64,000 bases of DNA from Algoriphagus lacus (GCF_003583985.1 NZ_QXML01000008.1:1-64000); one strand, 5' to 3'. Shown: positions 50,880-60,804, counted from the stretch's first letter. The notes: a model not told the origin generated them from the sequence alone. Numbers and translations are program-made.

Positions 50880-51437
50880 TCAAGATCTTCTGAAAGTACC
50901 AATCAGATACAAGCCGCCTCGGTGAATCACCTGATAGACAAAAAAACTCAAACCCAACAAGACACTTCCGATAATAATCGGCAACACTCCACCAAAAGAA
51001 ACCTGCATTCCGATGGCAAACCCCAAAAGGTTTTCGAAGCGATGGACAGGAAGAAAAATAGCAAGTAGGATGGGCAGGAACAGGGCGTATTTCAACAGTT
51101 CAATAAAGTCAAACTCATAAAGGAGTGAACAAAAAATTCCAAAGGCTAAGGCCCCAAGAAAGGAGTATACCACAGATGATGTAAATTTCTCCGTAAAAAT
51201 TCCCAGACTTTTCGCTCTTTTTTCCCGCCAGAAAATGGCCTTGAGGCTTATCAAAGTCAACATAGGAATTGAAATCAGGCCCCACCAATTTGAAAAGCCC
51301 GGGAGATCCTTCTGAGCCAAGAGATGGTGCGTCACGACTCCCCCCAAGAAATGCTCCCGAAGGACTACCATAAGCGTAACCAAAAAAGCCAATCCGATAA
51401 TAGGCACTTCAAAACTTCGGAAGAGGGATTTGTTCAT
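50880..51437 (-). CDS. Integral membrane protein (185 aa)
   Basis: Unrecognised family. Five or six hydrophobic segments alternate with short loops (GLAFLVTLMVVL, NWWGLISIPMLTLISL, VYSFLGALAFGIFCSLLY, ALFLPILLAIFL, GMQVSFGGVLPIIIGSVLLG). The pattern looks like an Rhomboid- or CPBP-free small membrane protein; no catalytic motif is seen. It is bracketed by repeat E copies. Confidence 0.55.
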   Translation of the reverse strand: MNKSLFRSFEVPIIGLAFLVTLMVVLREHFLGGVVTHHLLAQKDLPGFSNWWGLISIPMLTLISLKAIFWREKRAKSLGIFTEKFTSSVVYSFLGALAFGIFCSLLYEFDFIELLKYALFLPILLAIFLPVHRFENLLGFAIGMQVSFGGVLPIIIGSVLLGLSFFVYQVIHRGGLYLIGTFRRS

Positions 51438-51604
51438 AATGGTAGATAGAACTGGAAAAATTCAAGTTAATCAGGTCATACACCATGCCAATCCAACAAA
51501 AGCTTAAAAATCATCGACTTGGCGGGTTTTGGGCAGTGAAAGGTGTTCATGATAGCACAAGAAAAATTCCATTTTGGTCAAAATCCGAACAGGGCCTTCA
51601 CTCA

Positions 51605-51651
51605 GCACTATATCGAACTTCAGAGTTGCAGAGAAGAAACTGAGCCTAGAG
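51605..51651 (+). repeat. Repeat E, copy 2
   Basis: Partner of copy 1 at 50765-50811. It starts GCACTATATCGAACTTCAG and ends GAGCCTAGAG; the CCTAG hairpin of copy 1 is not preserved here. Copies are 840 bp apart. Confidence 0.65.
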
Positions 51652-51673
51652 GGGGCGAAGAACAAATTTGAAA

Positions 51674-51735
51674 GGATAGAAGAGCATGGTTTCAAATTAT
51701 GCTCAGGCAAGCGTCAAACTACACTTGGCCGGGAA
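51674..51735 (+). repeat. Diverged intergenic repeat R, copy 2
   Basis: Partner of copy 1 at 48870-48930: TTCAAATTATGCTCAGG then GCGTCAAACTACACTT. It follows repeat E copy 2 within 25 bp, so the two may be parts of one longer element. Confidence 0.4.
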
Positions 51736-51811
51736 GTTAAAATTCCAAAAGGTGGAATCAATTAATAGGAGAGATAGGCAAATTTCAGCTGAATGGCGAT
51801 GTACTCTCTTT

Positions 51812-53209
51812 TTAATACATATAAACCACTTCGTTTATCCAATGAAAATCCCTTTTCATTAAGCGGAAGTCTTTAAAAGTAACCGGCCTTTTTATAGCAA
51901 TCACGAATACAGAATCGTTTTTGATTTTGCCTTTTAGCTTCAGTGTGACGGAATCAGTCAACTCGAACTGCAATCGACTTTTTGCCTGTTGAGCAACCAT
52001 AATTGAATCCATGTTGTCGTAAGTACTGATAGTCAGACCGAGCTCATTGTAGATCTCCTGCTCTTTTATACCCAAGCTTAGTCGGTCTCCATGAACAAGA
52101 ATTTCATGATTATCCTCTGATACATTTAAAAAGGCAATGCTGTCACCCTGAAGACGAATCCTTTCTCTGGCACCCCCAATAATAATTTCCTGCCACCGCA
52201 TTGGGTCTCCACTTGATAAGGTATCCTGATTGCGTACAAAGGAGGATATGTCATAAACTCCTGAAAGTCCGCTTTGCGCTTTGCTCAACTCGCTTGCGAT
52301 TAATTGATTTTTGTAATCAGCATAATCATTAAGTATAAAAACTAAAGTGCATCCTATTACCAAAATTTTGAGGGCCGTTTTGGAATAATTAACCCAGCGT
52401 TTTTTAGACACAGGGGCTTGGATTACGGGAAGGGAAGTGGGTTGACCGGTAAAGAAAAATTTGAATAAACTGTGTATGCTGGGGAGCAAAAGAAAAAGGG
52501 TCATGACCAATAAGGCCGTCGGGTACATTTTGGCGTGAACATCATAGTTGTAATTCACGGCCATGACGTTGGCAAGAGTAAATATTGTAAGAATGGCACC
52601 AAAGGTCATTGTTCTGCGGAACAGCAAGAGCAAGGCCGCGCTTTCGGCAATACCCATGAAAATATTGTAACCATAAGAATAACCGAAAAAAGTCCAGGCC
52701 AAACTCATAGGCGACATATCTCCTACAGTCTGGGTCAATGTATACAGGTCCAGATCAGGAAATTGCACTTTGAAAAACTTCTCCAAAGCAAAAAGGAACA
52801 ACGTGAACGCTAAATAGTAGCGGAGAACGGTCGTGAGCCAATAATACAGTATGTCATAGTTGGCTTTTCTTCTGTCCAACATACTCCAAACCACTGTTCC
52901 CAGCACAGCAGCAGCTGCCATGATGAAATAAAGTAAATAGATATAGGTTCGATCGTTGTGTTGACCGTCATAGGGCGATATAATGGTATAGGGGATGTGA
53001 AACAGATTTTTTCCTGTCCATTGAACAGCCCCATCCAAAAGTTCTGCGAGGTATCCCTCATAGAAGAGATAGGATAAAACAGGATTAACTGACCAGTCAA
53101 GACATAGGATGAACAGGATAAAAAAGATGAACGCAAAACGGAAAGTCATCTTTTTAAATACACTCCACTGGTAAGATTGGGCCGTTATCTGTTCCATATC
53201 TGCTTGCAT
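51812..53209 (-). CDS. DoxX-like membrane protein with extracytoplasmic domain
   Basis: A 465-aa protein. Residues about 20-290 hold seven or so hydrophobic helices, including the DoxX-like run RYYLAFTLFLFALEKFFKVQFP and GYNIFMGIAESAALLLLFRRT. After a helix near 280-300, the last 150 residues form a beta-rich domain likely exposed outside (GARERIRLQGDSIAFLNVSEDNHEILVHG, LTDSVTLKLKGKIKNDSVFVIA). The gene follows the DUF418 gene on the same strand, 135 bp apart, and they may be co-expressed. Function unknown. Confidence 0.6.
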   Translation of the reverse strand: MQADMEQITAQSYQWSVFKKMTFRFAFIFFILFILCLDWSVNPVLSYLFYEGYLAELLDGAVQWTGKNLFHIPYTIISPYDGQHNDRTYIYLLYFIMAAAAVLGTVVWSMLDRRKANYDILYYWLTTVLRYYLAFTLFLFALEKFFKVQFPDLDLYTLTQTVGDMSPMSLAWTFFGYSYGYNIFMGIAESAALLLLFRRTMTFGAILTIFTLANVMAVNYNYDVHAKMYPTALLVMTLFLLLPSIHSLFKFFFTGQPTSLPVIQAPVSKKRWVNYSKTALKILVIGCTLVFILNDYADYKNQLIASELSKAQSGLSGVYDISSFVRNQDTLSSGDPMRWQEIIIGGARERIRLQGDSIAFLNVSEDNHEILVHGDRLSLGIKEQEIYNELGLTISTYDNMDSIMVAQQAKSRLQFELTDSVTLKLKGKIKNDSVFVIAIKRPVTFKDFRLMKRDFHWINEVVYMY

Positions 53210-53344
53210 TATTTTAATTTATTCTTCTTTATCCATTGATTTTTAATGAGCAAGATGATTTCAATATTGTTCGGTTTCTGAATAGTTCAACCTCTAATTC
53301 AGGTAGGATGATCCGAGGAAGGCTAAGAAAACGAATGAGAGGTT

Positions 53345-54601
53345 TCATGTTAATTTGATTTCAGTTTTTCGGATTGACAATCGCTTTCCGTACGTGAGCT
53401 GTCGCCAAATCCACTCCAGTGGGCCATAAGTGAAATGCCTAAACCATAGATGGCTGTAAATTATCTGAAAACTGAATACTGCTATCGCGATAGGCATGTA
53501 GTATGCCGGGCCAAGATCTGAACCTAATCCAAACCCAATACCATAGAAGATTATTATTCCAAATACTGCTTGCATGATGTAATTGGTCAAGGCCATTCGG
53601 CCTACCGGACGAAGGGTTAGAAGTATTTTTTTAGTTTTTGGATTCAAGTACCAAAGTGCGAGCGTTGCTGCATAGGCAATGCTTAACGGTGCAACATTGA
53701 GTGCATGAAACAGGGTGTCCCACAGCCCACCCGCTTCCGGTAACCGCTGATTGTCATGTTCAAACCAAAGCGAGGCAAGTCCTGCTGAAATACCAATGGT
53801 TAAGCCTGCAACCTGTAGTTTTTGCAGGAGTTTTTTGTTCTTTTCCGGCTTAAGAAAAAGCCCGTTTCTTCCCACATACAAGCCGATCAGAAACATGGCC
53901 AGGACTTTGGGAATGCGATTGGAATCCAATCGCAAATGCCAGCCCCATAGAAACCCCGATGAATTCCATTGGAGGAGATCCTTATAACTCGAATTTACCT
54001 GCAACCAGGTTCCGACATTTTCATCAGTTATTCCAAGAGATTGATCGATTTTTTGAAGGTGCCCAATAATTAAGTTACCCATGCTCCAATTTCCATCACT
54101 GACCACTTTAACTGCATCAAACAGTAGCGGTGAAAAAATAAGCACCAAGGCTACGAGCAGTAAATTTTTATCACTCACATTCCTGAACAAGGGCAAAAAC
54201 GAGCCAACCACTGCATAGAAAAAGAGGATGTCTCCATCCCAAATCAACAGGCAATGAATAAGCCCAAACAAGGCCAGAACACCAAGCCTTCTGTAAAAGA
54301 CGGACACCCCATTTTGGCCTCGTGCAGTGTTTCGTGAAAACACAATGGCAAAGCCAACACCAAAAAGCAATGAAAAGAGCGAGTAAAATTTTCCATTGAT
54401 GAAAATGGTGTTTATTCCATTGAGCCATTGATCCACATTTGCTGTGGGGAGGGCTAGTCGGGTTTCTTGCGATATAAAGAAATATTGAGAAAGCGTACCA
54501 TAATTGGCCAGTGCAATCCCGAGTAAGGCAAAACCCCTAAGTATATCTAAAATATCTGCACGTTCATTTGCCTGAATGGGCTGGGTAAATTCATGACTCA
54601 T
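53345..54601 (-). CDS. DUF418 membrane protein
   Basis: A 418-aa inner-membrane protein. The N-terminal signature ANERADILDILRGFALLGIALANY and the C-terminal DUF418 half (GRMALTNYIMQAVFGIIIFYGIG, then SHLWFRHFTYGPLEWIWRQLTYGK) are characteristic of this family. About ten helices are visible. Proposed roles include acyl or modification steps on surface polymers, but this is not established. Confidence 0.88.
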   Translation of the reverse strand: MSHEFTQPIQANERADILDILRGFALLGIALANYGTLSQYFFISQETRLALPTANVDQWLNGINTIFINGKFYSLFSLLFGVGFAIVFSRNTARGQNGVSVFYRRLGVLALFGLIHCLLIWDGDILFFYAVVGSFLPLFRNVSDKNLLLVALVLIFSPLLFDAVKVVSDGNWSMGNLIIGHLQKIDQSLGITDENVGTWLQVNSSYKDLLQWNSSGFLWGWHLRLDSNRIPKVLAMFLIGLYVGRNGLFLKPEKNKKLLQKLQVAGLTIGISAGLASLWFEHDNQRLPEAGGLWDTLFHALNVAPLSIAYAATLALWYLNPKTKKILLTLRPVGRMALTNYIMQAVFGIIIFYGIGFGLGSDLGPAYYMPIAIAVFSFQIIYSHLWFRHFTYGPLEWIWRQLTYGKRLSIRKTEIKLT

Positions 54602-54922
54602 AAATCCATTTTGGGTTTAGGATACCACACTAAAAAACCAAACACTCCGATATTTCAACTACCTGAATGAAAAGAGGACAGAATGCCTCCATCGCTAGGA
54701 TTAATCAAAATTTTAAAAGGGAAGGGTAGAGTTTCAAATTTACCCCTTCAATCCTTACCTAAATACCATTGGTTAACTTATCCAATTACTTCACAAACAA
54801 CATCCCGCCTTCCTGTCACCACTAAACAATTTGACTTTTAGGAAAGTATGCAGGGACTTTTTAGAAATTCAGACTTGGGCAGGATTCCTTTATACAAAAT
54901 AGGAAATCTTTATAACACAGGA
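54602..54922. other. Spacer with possible 3' gene remnant
   Basis: A 321-bp stretch between the methyltransferase stop and the DUF418 start on the minus strand. The segment 54786-54814 resembles the 3' end of the BNR gene; otherwise no credible ORF was seen. Confidence 0.45.
54786..54814 (-). pseudogene. Possible 3' remnant of a BNR-propeller gene
   Basis: About 25 of 29 bases match 55820-55848, the last codons and stop of the BNR protein gene. The minus-strand reading ends EGGMLFVK then stop, next to KGVGVLFVK then stop in the intact gene. A stop codon lies two codons upstream of the match. It may be a degraded duplicate or a recombination scar. Confidence 0.4.
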
Positions 54923-55639
54923 CTATTGGGCCTTTCGTTTGAAAATACTCGTTTGGGTGAAGTAATACTCACTCACCGTTACACCCGAAAAATCCAAACG
55001 ATCCCATTCTCCCAATATTTCCTGAATTCCACCAGCATAAGCAGTCCTGTCGGTATTGTCAAAAAGCACTATGCCATTTCTTTTTAGCTTACTCAAATTA
55101 GTTCTCAAACATCCTATTCTTGCCCGCCCATCAATGACTAAAACGTCGATACTCTCATCCTGAACATCGGAAGCGCCAAGAGCATAATTTTTATAGGAAT
55201 TTGTGTGTTTTAATTCATCCATGTTACTCGCAAATTCCCCGCCTACAAACTCTTTATCGACTGGAATATGCCTTAATTCAACATCTGAAAAAGTTTTTGT
55301 CCGCTCTTTCATTACCGAATACCATTCATGGTTATCCTCAATGCTGATAACCTGACATGCTTTTTTGGCAAAATACAGTGTGCTTCCGCCGCAGCCAAAC
55401 TCCAGAATCCGCATGGTAGGCGTCAAATAATTTTCCTTATACAAAAAGGCTCCATGCGCTATCCAGGGCAAACCTAATTCAGCAGGACTCTTCAGTATCT
55501 TATTATAGCTGTAGTAAACAGGAAATTCGGAAAAAGCCTTCCATGGAATAGGATAGGTTTTGGAGTAACGAAAGAATTCCAAAAGAAATCTTCCGGCAAT
55601 TTTATAAAAAGGTTTAGGCGTATTTGAAATTGTACTCAT
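54923..55639 (-). CDS. Class I SAM-dependent methyltransferase-like protein
   Basis: A 238-aa cytoplasmic protein. The SAM site is ILEFGCGGSTLYFAKK (about 77-92), followed by VISIEDNHEWY (acidic loop) and DVLVIDGRARIGCLR (motif for an OMT-like or FkbM-like site). No membrane segment is visible. Family resembles small-molecule or glycan methyltransferases. The substrate is unknown. Confidence 0.72.
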   Translation of the reverse strand: MSTISNTPKPFYKIAGRFLLEFFRYSKTYPIPWKAFSEFPVYYSYNKILKSPAELGLPWIAHGAFLYKENYLTPTMRILEFGCGGSTLYFAKKACQVISIEDNHEWYSVMKERTKTFSDVELRHIPVDKEFVGGEFASNMDELKHTNSYKNYALGASDVQDESIDVLVIDGRARIGCLRTNLSKLKRNGIVLFDNTDRTAYAGGIQEILGEWDRLDFSGVTVSEYYFTQTSIFKRKAQ

Positions 55640-55761
55640 GCGGAATAAAGTGGATGCAATCAGTGGTTTTTACTTTCCAGATGTTGGGTGAATAACTAAA
55701 TAAAATTGGCTTAAATCAATTCCCACTGTTGGCGTAGGTTCTTCTTTATACCTTTTGAATT

Positions 55762-55807
55762 TAGCCGGATGCCAGGTGGAATAGGAACCCCACCCAGTAC
55801 CCGGCTA
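55762..55807 (-). terminator. Nested hairpin after the BNR gene
   Basis: TAGCCGG (55762-55768) pairs with CCGGCTA (55801-55807), and inside it GGTGG (55775-55779) pairs with CCACC (55790-55794). It lies 13 bp past the minus-strand BNR stop. A clean T-run is missing, so the terminator call is tentative. Confidence 0.4.
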
Positions 55808-55819
55808 ATTTTTATTTTT

Positions 55820-58800
55820 CTATTTCACAAACAACACCCCAACTCCCTTTTCGGTCGCGAGTTTGTTGAAAGTCGGAACAGCGGATTCAATCAGTCGTTT
55901 TCCTTCTGTTTCCAGCGGTTTCCACTGCTCCAATAGCTCGGCATAGCGGGCTTTGGTGCCTTCGTTGATTTTCGGAATGCTGCTTTCCCCGTGGTTCATC
56001 ATAAACATAAAGTTGGCGGTGAACTTGTTAGGGAAGTTTTCCACGTCATCGTAAGCGGTGGACTTGCGCTGAATCATCTGCTCGTCCCAAGCCTTCAATT
56101 CCTTGATCAGTTTTTCTCCTTCGGTCTTCAAAGCAGCGAATTCCGCTTTTCCTTCCAGCTTTTTCATCAATTCGCCCAGTTGATCCTGGTAGGCTTTGGC
56201 GGTGTTGACCATCGTGTGCATCGTAGTGACTTCTGCTTCCAGTTTGCTCATCCATTCGTGATAGGCTTGGTAATCCGCCGGGGTGAGGTTGTATCCCGGT
56301 ACATCTTTGATGATGGCTTTCGCTTCAGCGGTTTCTTTTCCTGAGCTGATTCTTAGGGTGTAGGTACCCGGAATCGCCTTGTGTCCCCTGTAGCTGGACT
56401 CGATGTAAGCGGTGGGAATTCCCGGCACGGTCGGATAACGAAGATCCCATACGAATCGGTTGAGGCCTTTTTTCACCGAAATAACTGGCTCAGGAGAAGG
56501 ACCTCCAGCATAGGATTTGAAATCAGGATTTTTCTTGGAACTGATTTTTCGTACCAGTTTGCCGCTTGAGTCCAATATTTCCAAGGTCAGGGAGGTGGTA
56601 TCCGATACGGTCTCCGGCAGGTGGTAATAGATCACCATACCGCTGGCCGGATTGATGCCAGTGAAGGAATCCGTTCCTTTGAAATCCGTCAGGTCACCGT
56701 TCATGGCACTGTACCAATTGCCGAGAATGGTTTCGTCGGGGTTGTACACGGTGATTTTATCGGCTTTGGCCTGAAGTTCACGCACAACGTTCAAGTCGTC
56801 CAGAATCCAGTAGGAGCGACCTGCAGTCGCCACGATCAGGTCGTTGTGGGCGACTTTCAGATCGGTAATCGGTGTGAGAGGCAGGTTGAGTTGGAACGGA
56901 TTCCAATTTGCTCCTCCGTCTCTGGAGATATACATCCCGGTCTCCGTTCCTGCGAAGAGGAGATTTTTCACTTGGGTGTCTTCCCGCACCACTCTGGTAA
57001 AGGCACCGGTTGGGATGCCCTTGGAGATGTTGGTCCAGGTCTTTCCATAGTCCGTGGTCTTGTAGAGTCCCGGGGTGTAGTCGTTGAATTTGTAGCGGGT
57101 AGTGGCGATGTAAGCGGTGGCTGGATCGTGAGGAGATACTTCAATGGCATTTACTAAGCATTCTGCCAAGCCTTTTGGTGTAACATTCGTCCAGGTTTTT
57201 CCTCCGTCTCGGGTCAGCTGAACCAAGCCGTCGTCACTTCCGGTCCAAATCACTCCGGCTTCGTGTGGGCTTTCGATCACATAAGCGATGGTGCCGTAGT
57301 TTTCGGCACCAACGGCTTCATTGGTGTAAGGCACGCCGCCTTTGCCCTGCTTGGCCTTCTCATTTCGGGTCAGGTCAGGAGAGACTTCCGTCCAGGTTTT
57401 GCCCCAATCCTGAGTTTTCAGCAGGACTTGAGCGGCATGGTAAAACGTATTTGGTTCGTGCTGAGACCAGATGATCGGTGCGTTCCAGTTGTAGCGGTAC
57501 TTCATGTCCTTGGCGTCCATGCCGAGGTACTGGATTGGAGCGGCCATAATGTTGGTGGAGCCTTGGGTTTCCATATCGAGTACCTCAATGGTACCCTGAT
57601 AGCTTCCTCCCAGGACGTATCTGGGATTGTTGGGATCAAAAGCCAGGAAAGCACTTTCACCCCCAGCCGAGTAGTTCCAATGCTCCTGAGAAATGCCGCC
57701 CCGGCCCAATGCTATGCTGGAAATCACAAGGGAAGTGTTGTCCTGCTGGCCCCCGTAAATGCGGTAGGGGAACTGATTGTCCACGTTGATGCGGTACATC
57801 TGGGTGGTCGGCATGTTTTCCTGAGTAGAGAAAGTCTTGCCCTCATCGAAAGAAATCGCTCCGCCGCCGTCATTGGCAATGATCAGGTTTTTCGGATTAA
57901 CCGGGTTGATCCAGAGATCATGGTGATCGCTGTGGGTTTCTCCCAAGTGGGTAAAGGATTTGCCTCCGTCGATACTTTTGACTGCAGGAGCACTCAGGAC
58001 ATATACAGTATGCTCGTCTTTGGGATCGGCAAATACTTCGATGTAGTACCATGCACGTTGGGTAAGTTCGTTATCCTTGTTGATCAAAGTCCAGCTTTCA
58101 CCGGCGTCATCGGAGACAAAGAGTCCGCCGAGGTCTTTTTCGGTGTCGCTTTCGATCAGGGCATAGACTTTATTTGAATTTGCCCGGGAAACGGAAATGG
58201 CCATTTTTCCTTTTTCCTCAGGAAGGCCTTTGTGGATTTTCTTCCAGGTTTTCCCTGCATCGGTGGATTTGTACAAGCCCGAACCCGGACCTCCGGAAAT
58301 AACCTGCCAAGGCAAGCGCTGATGCTCCCACATGGCAGCATAGAGCACTTCCGGGGTATTCATGTCCATGGACAGTTCCACTGCTCCGGTTTTGGAGTCT
58401 ACAAACAGGACTTTTTCCCAAGTCAATCCTCCGTCGATGGATTTGAACACGCCCCGGTCTTCGTTGGGAGCGTGAAGTGCTCCTTGAGCGGCTACATAAA
58501 CGATGTCAGGATTGGTCGGGTGGATTTGGATTCTGGAGATGTGTTGGGTTTTCTCCAGTCCCAGTTTTTTCCAGGTTTTACCTGCATCGGTGGATTTGTA
58601 AACCCCGTCTCCGTAGGAGGTCATCACGCCCCGAGGAGCATGCTCCCCCATGCCTACATAGACGATGTTGGGATTGCTTTCTGCCACGGCGATGGCGCCC
58701 ACTGAACCCGTTGTAAAAAATCCGTCGGAAATATTGTGCCAGCGCTGTCCGGCATCGGAGGTCTTCCATACTCCGCCTCCGGTGGTACCGAAATAGTAGG

Positions 58801-58954
58801 TCAACGGATCATTGACCACGCCGGAAGCCGTTACCGACCGACCTCCCCGGAAGGGACCGATGTTACGGTATTTGATGGGAAGGGAGGAGTCGTATGTTTG
58901 GGAAAATGCAGTGATGCTGCTGAATAACAGCAGCAGGGATAAAAGTCTTTTCAT
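55820..58954 (-). CDS. BNR/VPS10-like beta-propeller exported protein
   Basis: A 1044-aa secreted protein. I start at the ATG at 58954, which gives the signal MKRLLSLLLLFSSITAFSQ. Two seven- or ten-bladed propellers of the sortilin/BNR type follow, with many Asp-box repeats (SxDxGxTW), such as KSTDAGKTWKK, KSIDGGLTWEK, FVSDDAGESWTL, LTRDGGKTWTN, ISRDGGANWNP. The last 300 residues form a helical domain (WMSKLEAEVTTMHTMVNTAK) and end VLFVK. The family is annotated as glycosyl hydrolase-like in Bacteroidota, but no catalytic residue is visible and binding is equally possible. Confidence 0.88.
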   Translation of the reverse strand: MKRLLSLLLLFSSITAFSQTYDSSLPIKYRNIGPFRGGRSVTASGVVNDPLTYYFGTTGGGVWKTSDAGQRWHNISDGFFTTGSVGAIAVAESNPNIVYVGMGEHAPRGVMTSYGDGVYKSTDAGKTWKKLGLEKTQHISRIQIHPTNPDIVYVAAQGALHAPNEDRGVFKSIDGGLTWEKVLFVDSKTGAVELSMDMNTPEVLYAAMWEHQRLPWQVISGGPGSGLYKSTDAGKTWKKIHKGLPEEKGKMAISVSRANSNKVYALIESDTEKDLGGLFVSDDAGESWTLINKDNELTQRAWYYIEVFADPKDEHTVYVLSAPAVKSIDGGKSFTHLGETHSDHHDLWINPVNPKNLIIANDGGGAISFDEGKTFSTQENMPTTQMYRINVDNQFPYRIYGGQQDNTSLVISSIALGRGGISQEHWNYSAGGESAFLAFDPNNPRYVLGGSYQGTIEVLDMETQGSTNIMAAPIQYLGMDAKDMKYRYNWNAPIIWSQHEPNTFYHAAQVLLKTQDWGKTWTEVSPDLTRNEKAKQGKGGVPYTNEAVGAENYGTIAYVIESPHEAGVIWTGSDDGLVQLTRDGGKTWTNVTPKGLAECLVNAIEVSPHDPATAYIATTRYKFNDYTPGLYKTTDYGKTWTNISKGIPTGAFTRVVREDTQVKNLLFAGTETGMYISRDGGANWNPFQLNLPLTPITDLKVAHNDLIVATAGRSYWILDDLNVVRELQAKADKITVYNPDETILGNWYSAMNGDLTDFKGTDSFTGINPASGMVIYYHLPETVSDTTSLTLEILDSSGKLVRKISSKKNPDFKSYAGGPSPEPVISVKKGLNRFVWDLRYPTVPGIPTAYIESSYRGHKAIPGTYTLRISSGKETAEAKAIIKDVPGYNLTPADYQAYHEWMSKLEAEVTTMHTMVNTAKAYQDQLGELMKKLEGKAEFAALKTEGEKLIKELKAWDEQMIQRKSTAYDDVENFPNKFTANFMFMMNHGESSIPKINEGTKARYAELLEQWKPLETEGKRLIESAVPTFNKLATEKGVGVLFVK

Positions 58955-59195
58955 ATGATTATAATTTTTTTGAGTGGCCATATGGAATCTTCGCAGTGGC
59001 TTTAATCATCTTGGATTGTAGCTTTTTAGTCCTGCTTGATTTCATTTTTAAGCGGTGGTTTTTTCAATTCAAAAGATAAGGAATATCCTCAGCGGTGACC
59101 AATGTCCCTGGAAGGATTATTACCGCTTTTCACTTTCGGCTTGAAATTATCCCGGTAAAAAGCCAAGTTGGAGAATAATCTCAGCAAGTTGATCT

Positions 59196-60734
59196 ATGAA
59201 GCATCCGATTTTATTGGTTTGGATTTTCCTTTGGACCGTGTGTGCGTTTGCCCAAAACCCGGGAAAAAGTACTCAACCGAATATCGTCCTGATCATTTCC
59301 GATGATCATACCCAGCAGGCCATCAGCGCATATGGAAGCAAAATCGCCAAGACCCCAAACATCGACCGAATTGCAAAATCAGGGGTTCTTTTCAATCGGG
59401 CTTATGTCAACAATTCCATTTGCGGGCCCAGTCGGGCAGCTATTTTGACCGGTACTTACAGCCACGTCAACGGCTTTCTGGACAACGATAATTCCTCCTA
59501 CGATTCCTCCCAGGATCAATTTGTCAATCACCTTCAGTCGGCCGGCTACCAAACTGCCTGGATAGGAAAATACCATTTGGGTGAGGATCCCAAAGGCTTT
59601 GATTACTGGGAGATTTTGCCAGGACAGGGACATTATTACAATCCTGATTTCATCCAGATGGATGGGAAGCGAGTCAGAAAGGAAGGCTATGTCTCTGATC
59701 TGATCGAGGATGCTGCCGAATCCTGGCTGGGGAAAAGAGATCCTGAAAAGCCGTTTTGTTTGATTCTAGGGCACAAAGCCACACACCGAACCTGGATGCC
59801 TGATTTGCAGGACCTGCGGAAATACGATGATGTGGTATTTCCCCTTCCTCCAAATTTCTACGATTCCTACGAGGGACGTGAGGCTGCCAAGGCTCAGGAT
59901 ATGAGCATTTCCAAAACGATGGTGATGGATTACGATCTGAAGATGTATGCGAATGATTCCAAGGATGGAAACGTGACCCGAATGACCCCGGCTCAGCGTG
60001 AGGAATTTGATGCTTATTACAAACCCATCCGGGATGAACTGGCCAAAGCAAACCTGAGCGGGAATGCCCTCACCGAATGGAAATTTCAGCGGTACATGCG
60101 GGATTATCTGGCTACAGCGGAGTCCATGGACCGAAACATCGGCAGACTGCTGGATTACCTGGATGCTGAAAATCTGGATGAAAATACCATCGTGATATAC
60201 GTTTCTGATCAAGGGTTTTACCTTGGAGAGCACGGTTGGTTTGACAAGCGATTTATGTACGAAGAGTCTTTTCGCACGCCGATGATGATGCGCTATCCGG
60301 GAGTTGTCCCTGCGGGGATGGTATCGGATCATCTGGTAATGAATCTGGATTTGGCGCCTACACTATTGGAAGCGGCTGGAGTCAAGATCCCCGAACGAAT
60401 GCAGGGAAAGTCCTTTTTGCCAATGTTGAAAAATCCAAGATCAAAGGGTAGGGAAGCGCTTTATTACCATTACTATGAGTATGGCACGCATTCCGTTTCC
60501 CCGCATTTCGGGATAAAAACCGATCGGTACAAACTGATCCGTTTTTATAGAAGGGTAGAAAGTTGGGAGCTTTTTGACTTGGAAAAAGATCCTTCCGAGA
60601 TGCGGAATCTCTATGGTCAGGCCGACTATGCCGAGGTGGAAAAAGAACTCAAAGCAAAACTTCGGCAGTTGATTTTGGACTATGGTGACGAAGGGGCATT
60701 GAAGATTTTTGAAACGGATATTTCCAATCGTTGA
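59196..60734 (+). CDS. Exported sulfatase (arylsulfatase/heparan N-sulfatase family)
   Basis: A 512-aa protein with a signal peptide (about 1-19). The formylglycine site is Cys76 in NNSICGPSRAAILTG (the C-x-P-S-R motif), so it needs an anaerobic- or FGE-type maturase encoded elsewhere. Metal residues include Asp36-Asp37 in IISDDHTQQ and the DQGFYLGEHGWFDK segment. The C-terminus has the typical ELFDLEKDPSEMRNL sequence. It probably removes sulfate from polysaccharides such as algal glycans, by family analogy. It has a divergent neighbour, the BNR protein. Confidence 0.93.
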   Translation: MKHPILLVWIFLWTVCAFAQNPGKSTQPNIVLIISDDHTQQAISAYGSKIAKTPNIDRIAKSGVLFNRAYVNNSICGPSRAAILTGTYSHVNGFLDNDNSSYDSSQDQFVNHLQSAGYQTAWIGKYHLGEDPKGFDYWEILPGQGHYYNPDFIQMDGKRVRKEGYVSDLIEDAAESWLGKRDPEKPFCLILGHKATHRTWMPDLQDLRKYDDVVFPLPPNFYDSYEGREAAKAQDMSISKTMVMDYDLKMYANDSKDGNVTRMTPAQREEFDAYYKPIRDELAKANLSGNALTEWKFQRYMRDYLATAESMDRNIGRLLDYLDAENLDENTIVIYVSDQGFYLGEHGWFDKRFMYEESFRTPMMMRYPGVVPAGMVSDHLVMNLDLAPTLLEAAGVKIPERMQGKSFLPMLKNPRSKGREALYYHYYEYGTHSVSPHFGIKTDRYKLIRFYRRVESWELFDLEKDPSEMRNLYGQADYAEVEKELKAKLRQLILDYGDEGALKIFETDISNR

Positions 60735-60804
60735 TCCCAGGCTCAATACTCCTTTGGTATCTCCCTCCACAGCTATTGTACGGATCAAAAAGCTAAAGAG
60801 CTCT

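Larger units (their letters stand above)
51438..51811. other. Gene-free spacer with repeats E and R
   Basis: A 374-bp stretch downstream of the DoxX-like gene stop and upstream of the membrane gene start. It holds repeat E copy 2 and repeat R copy 2, and no credible ORF. Confidence 0.5.

Noticed and set aside
57263..58177. 304-aa ORF antisense to the BNR gene
   Set aside because: It lies wholly within the coding strand of a strongly supported propeller gene and its product shows no family features; it is a codon-bias shadow.
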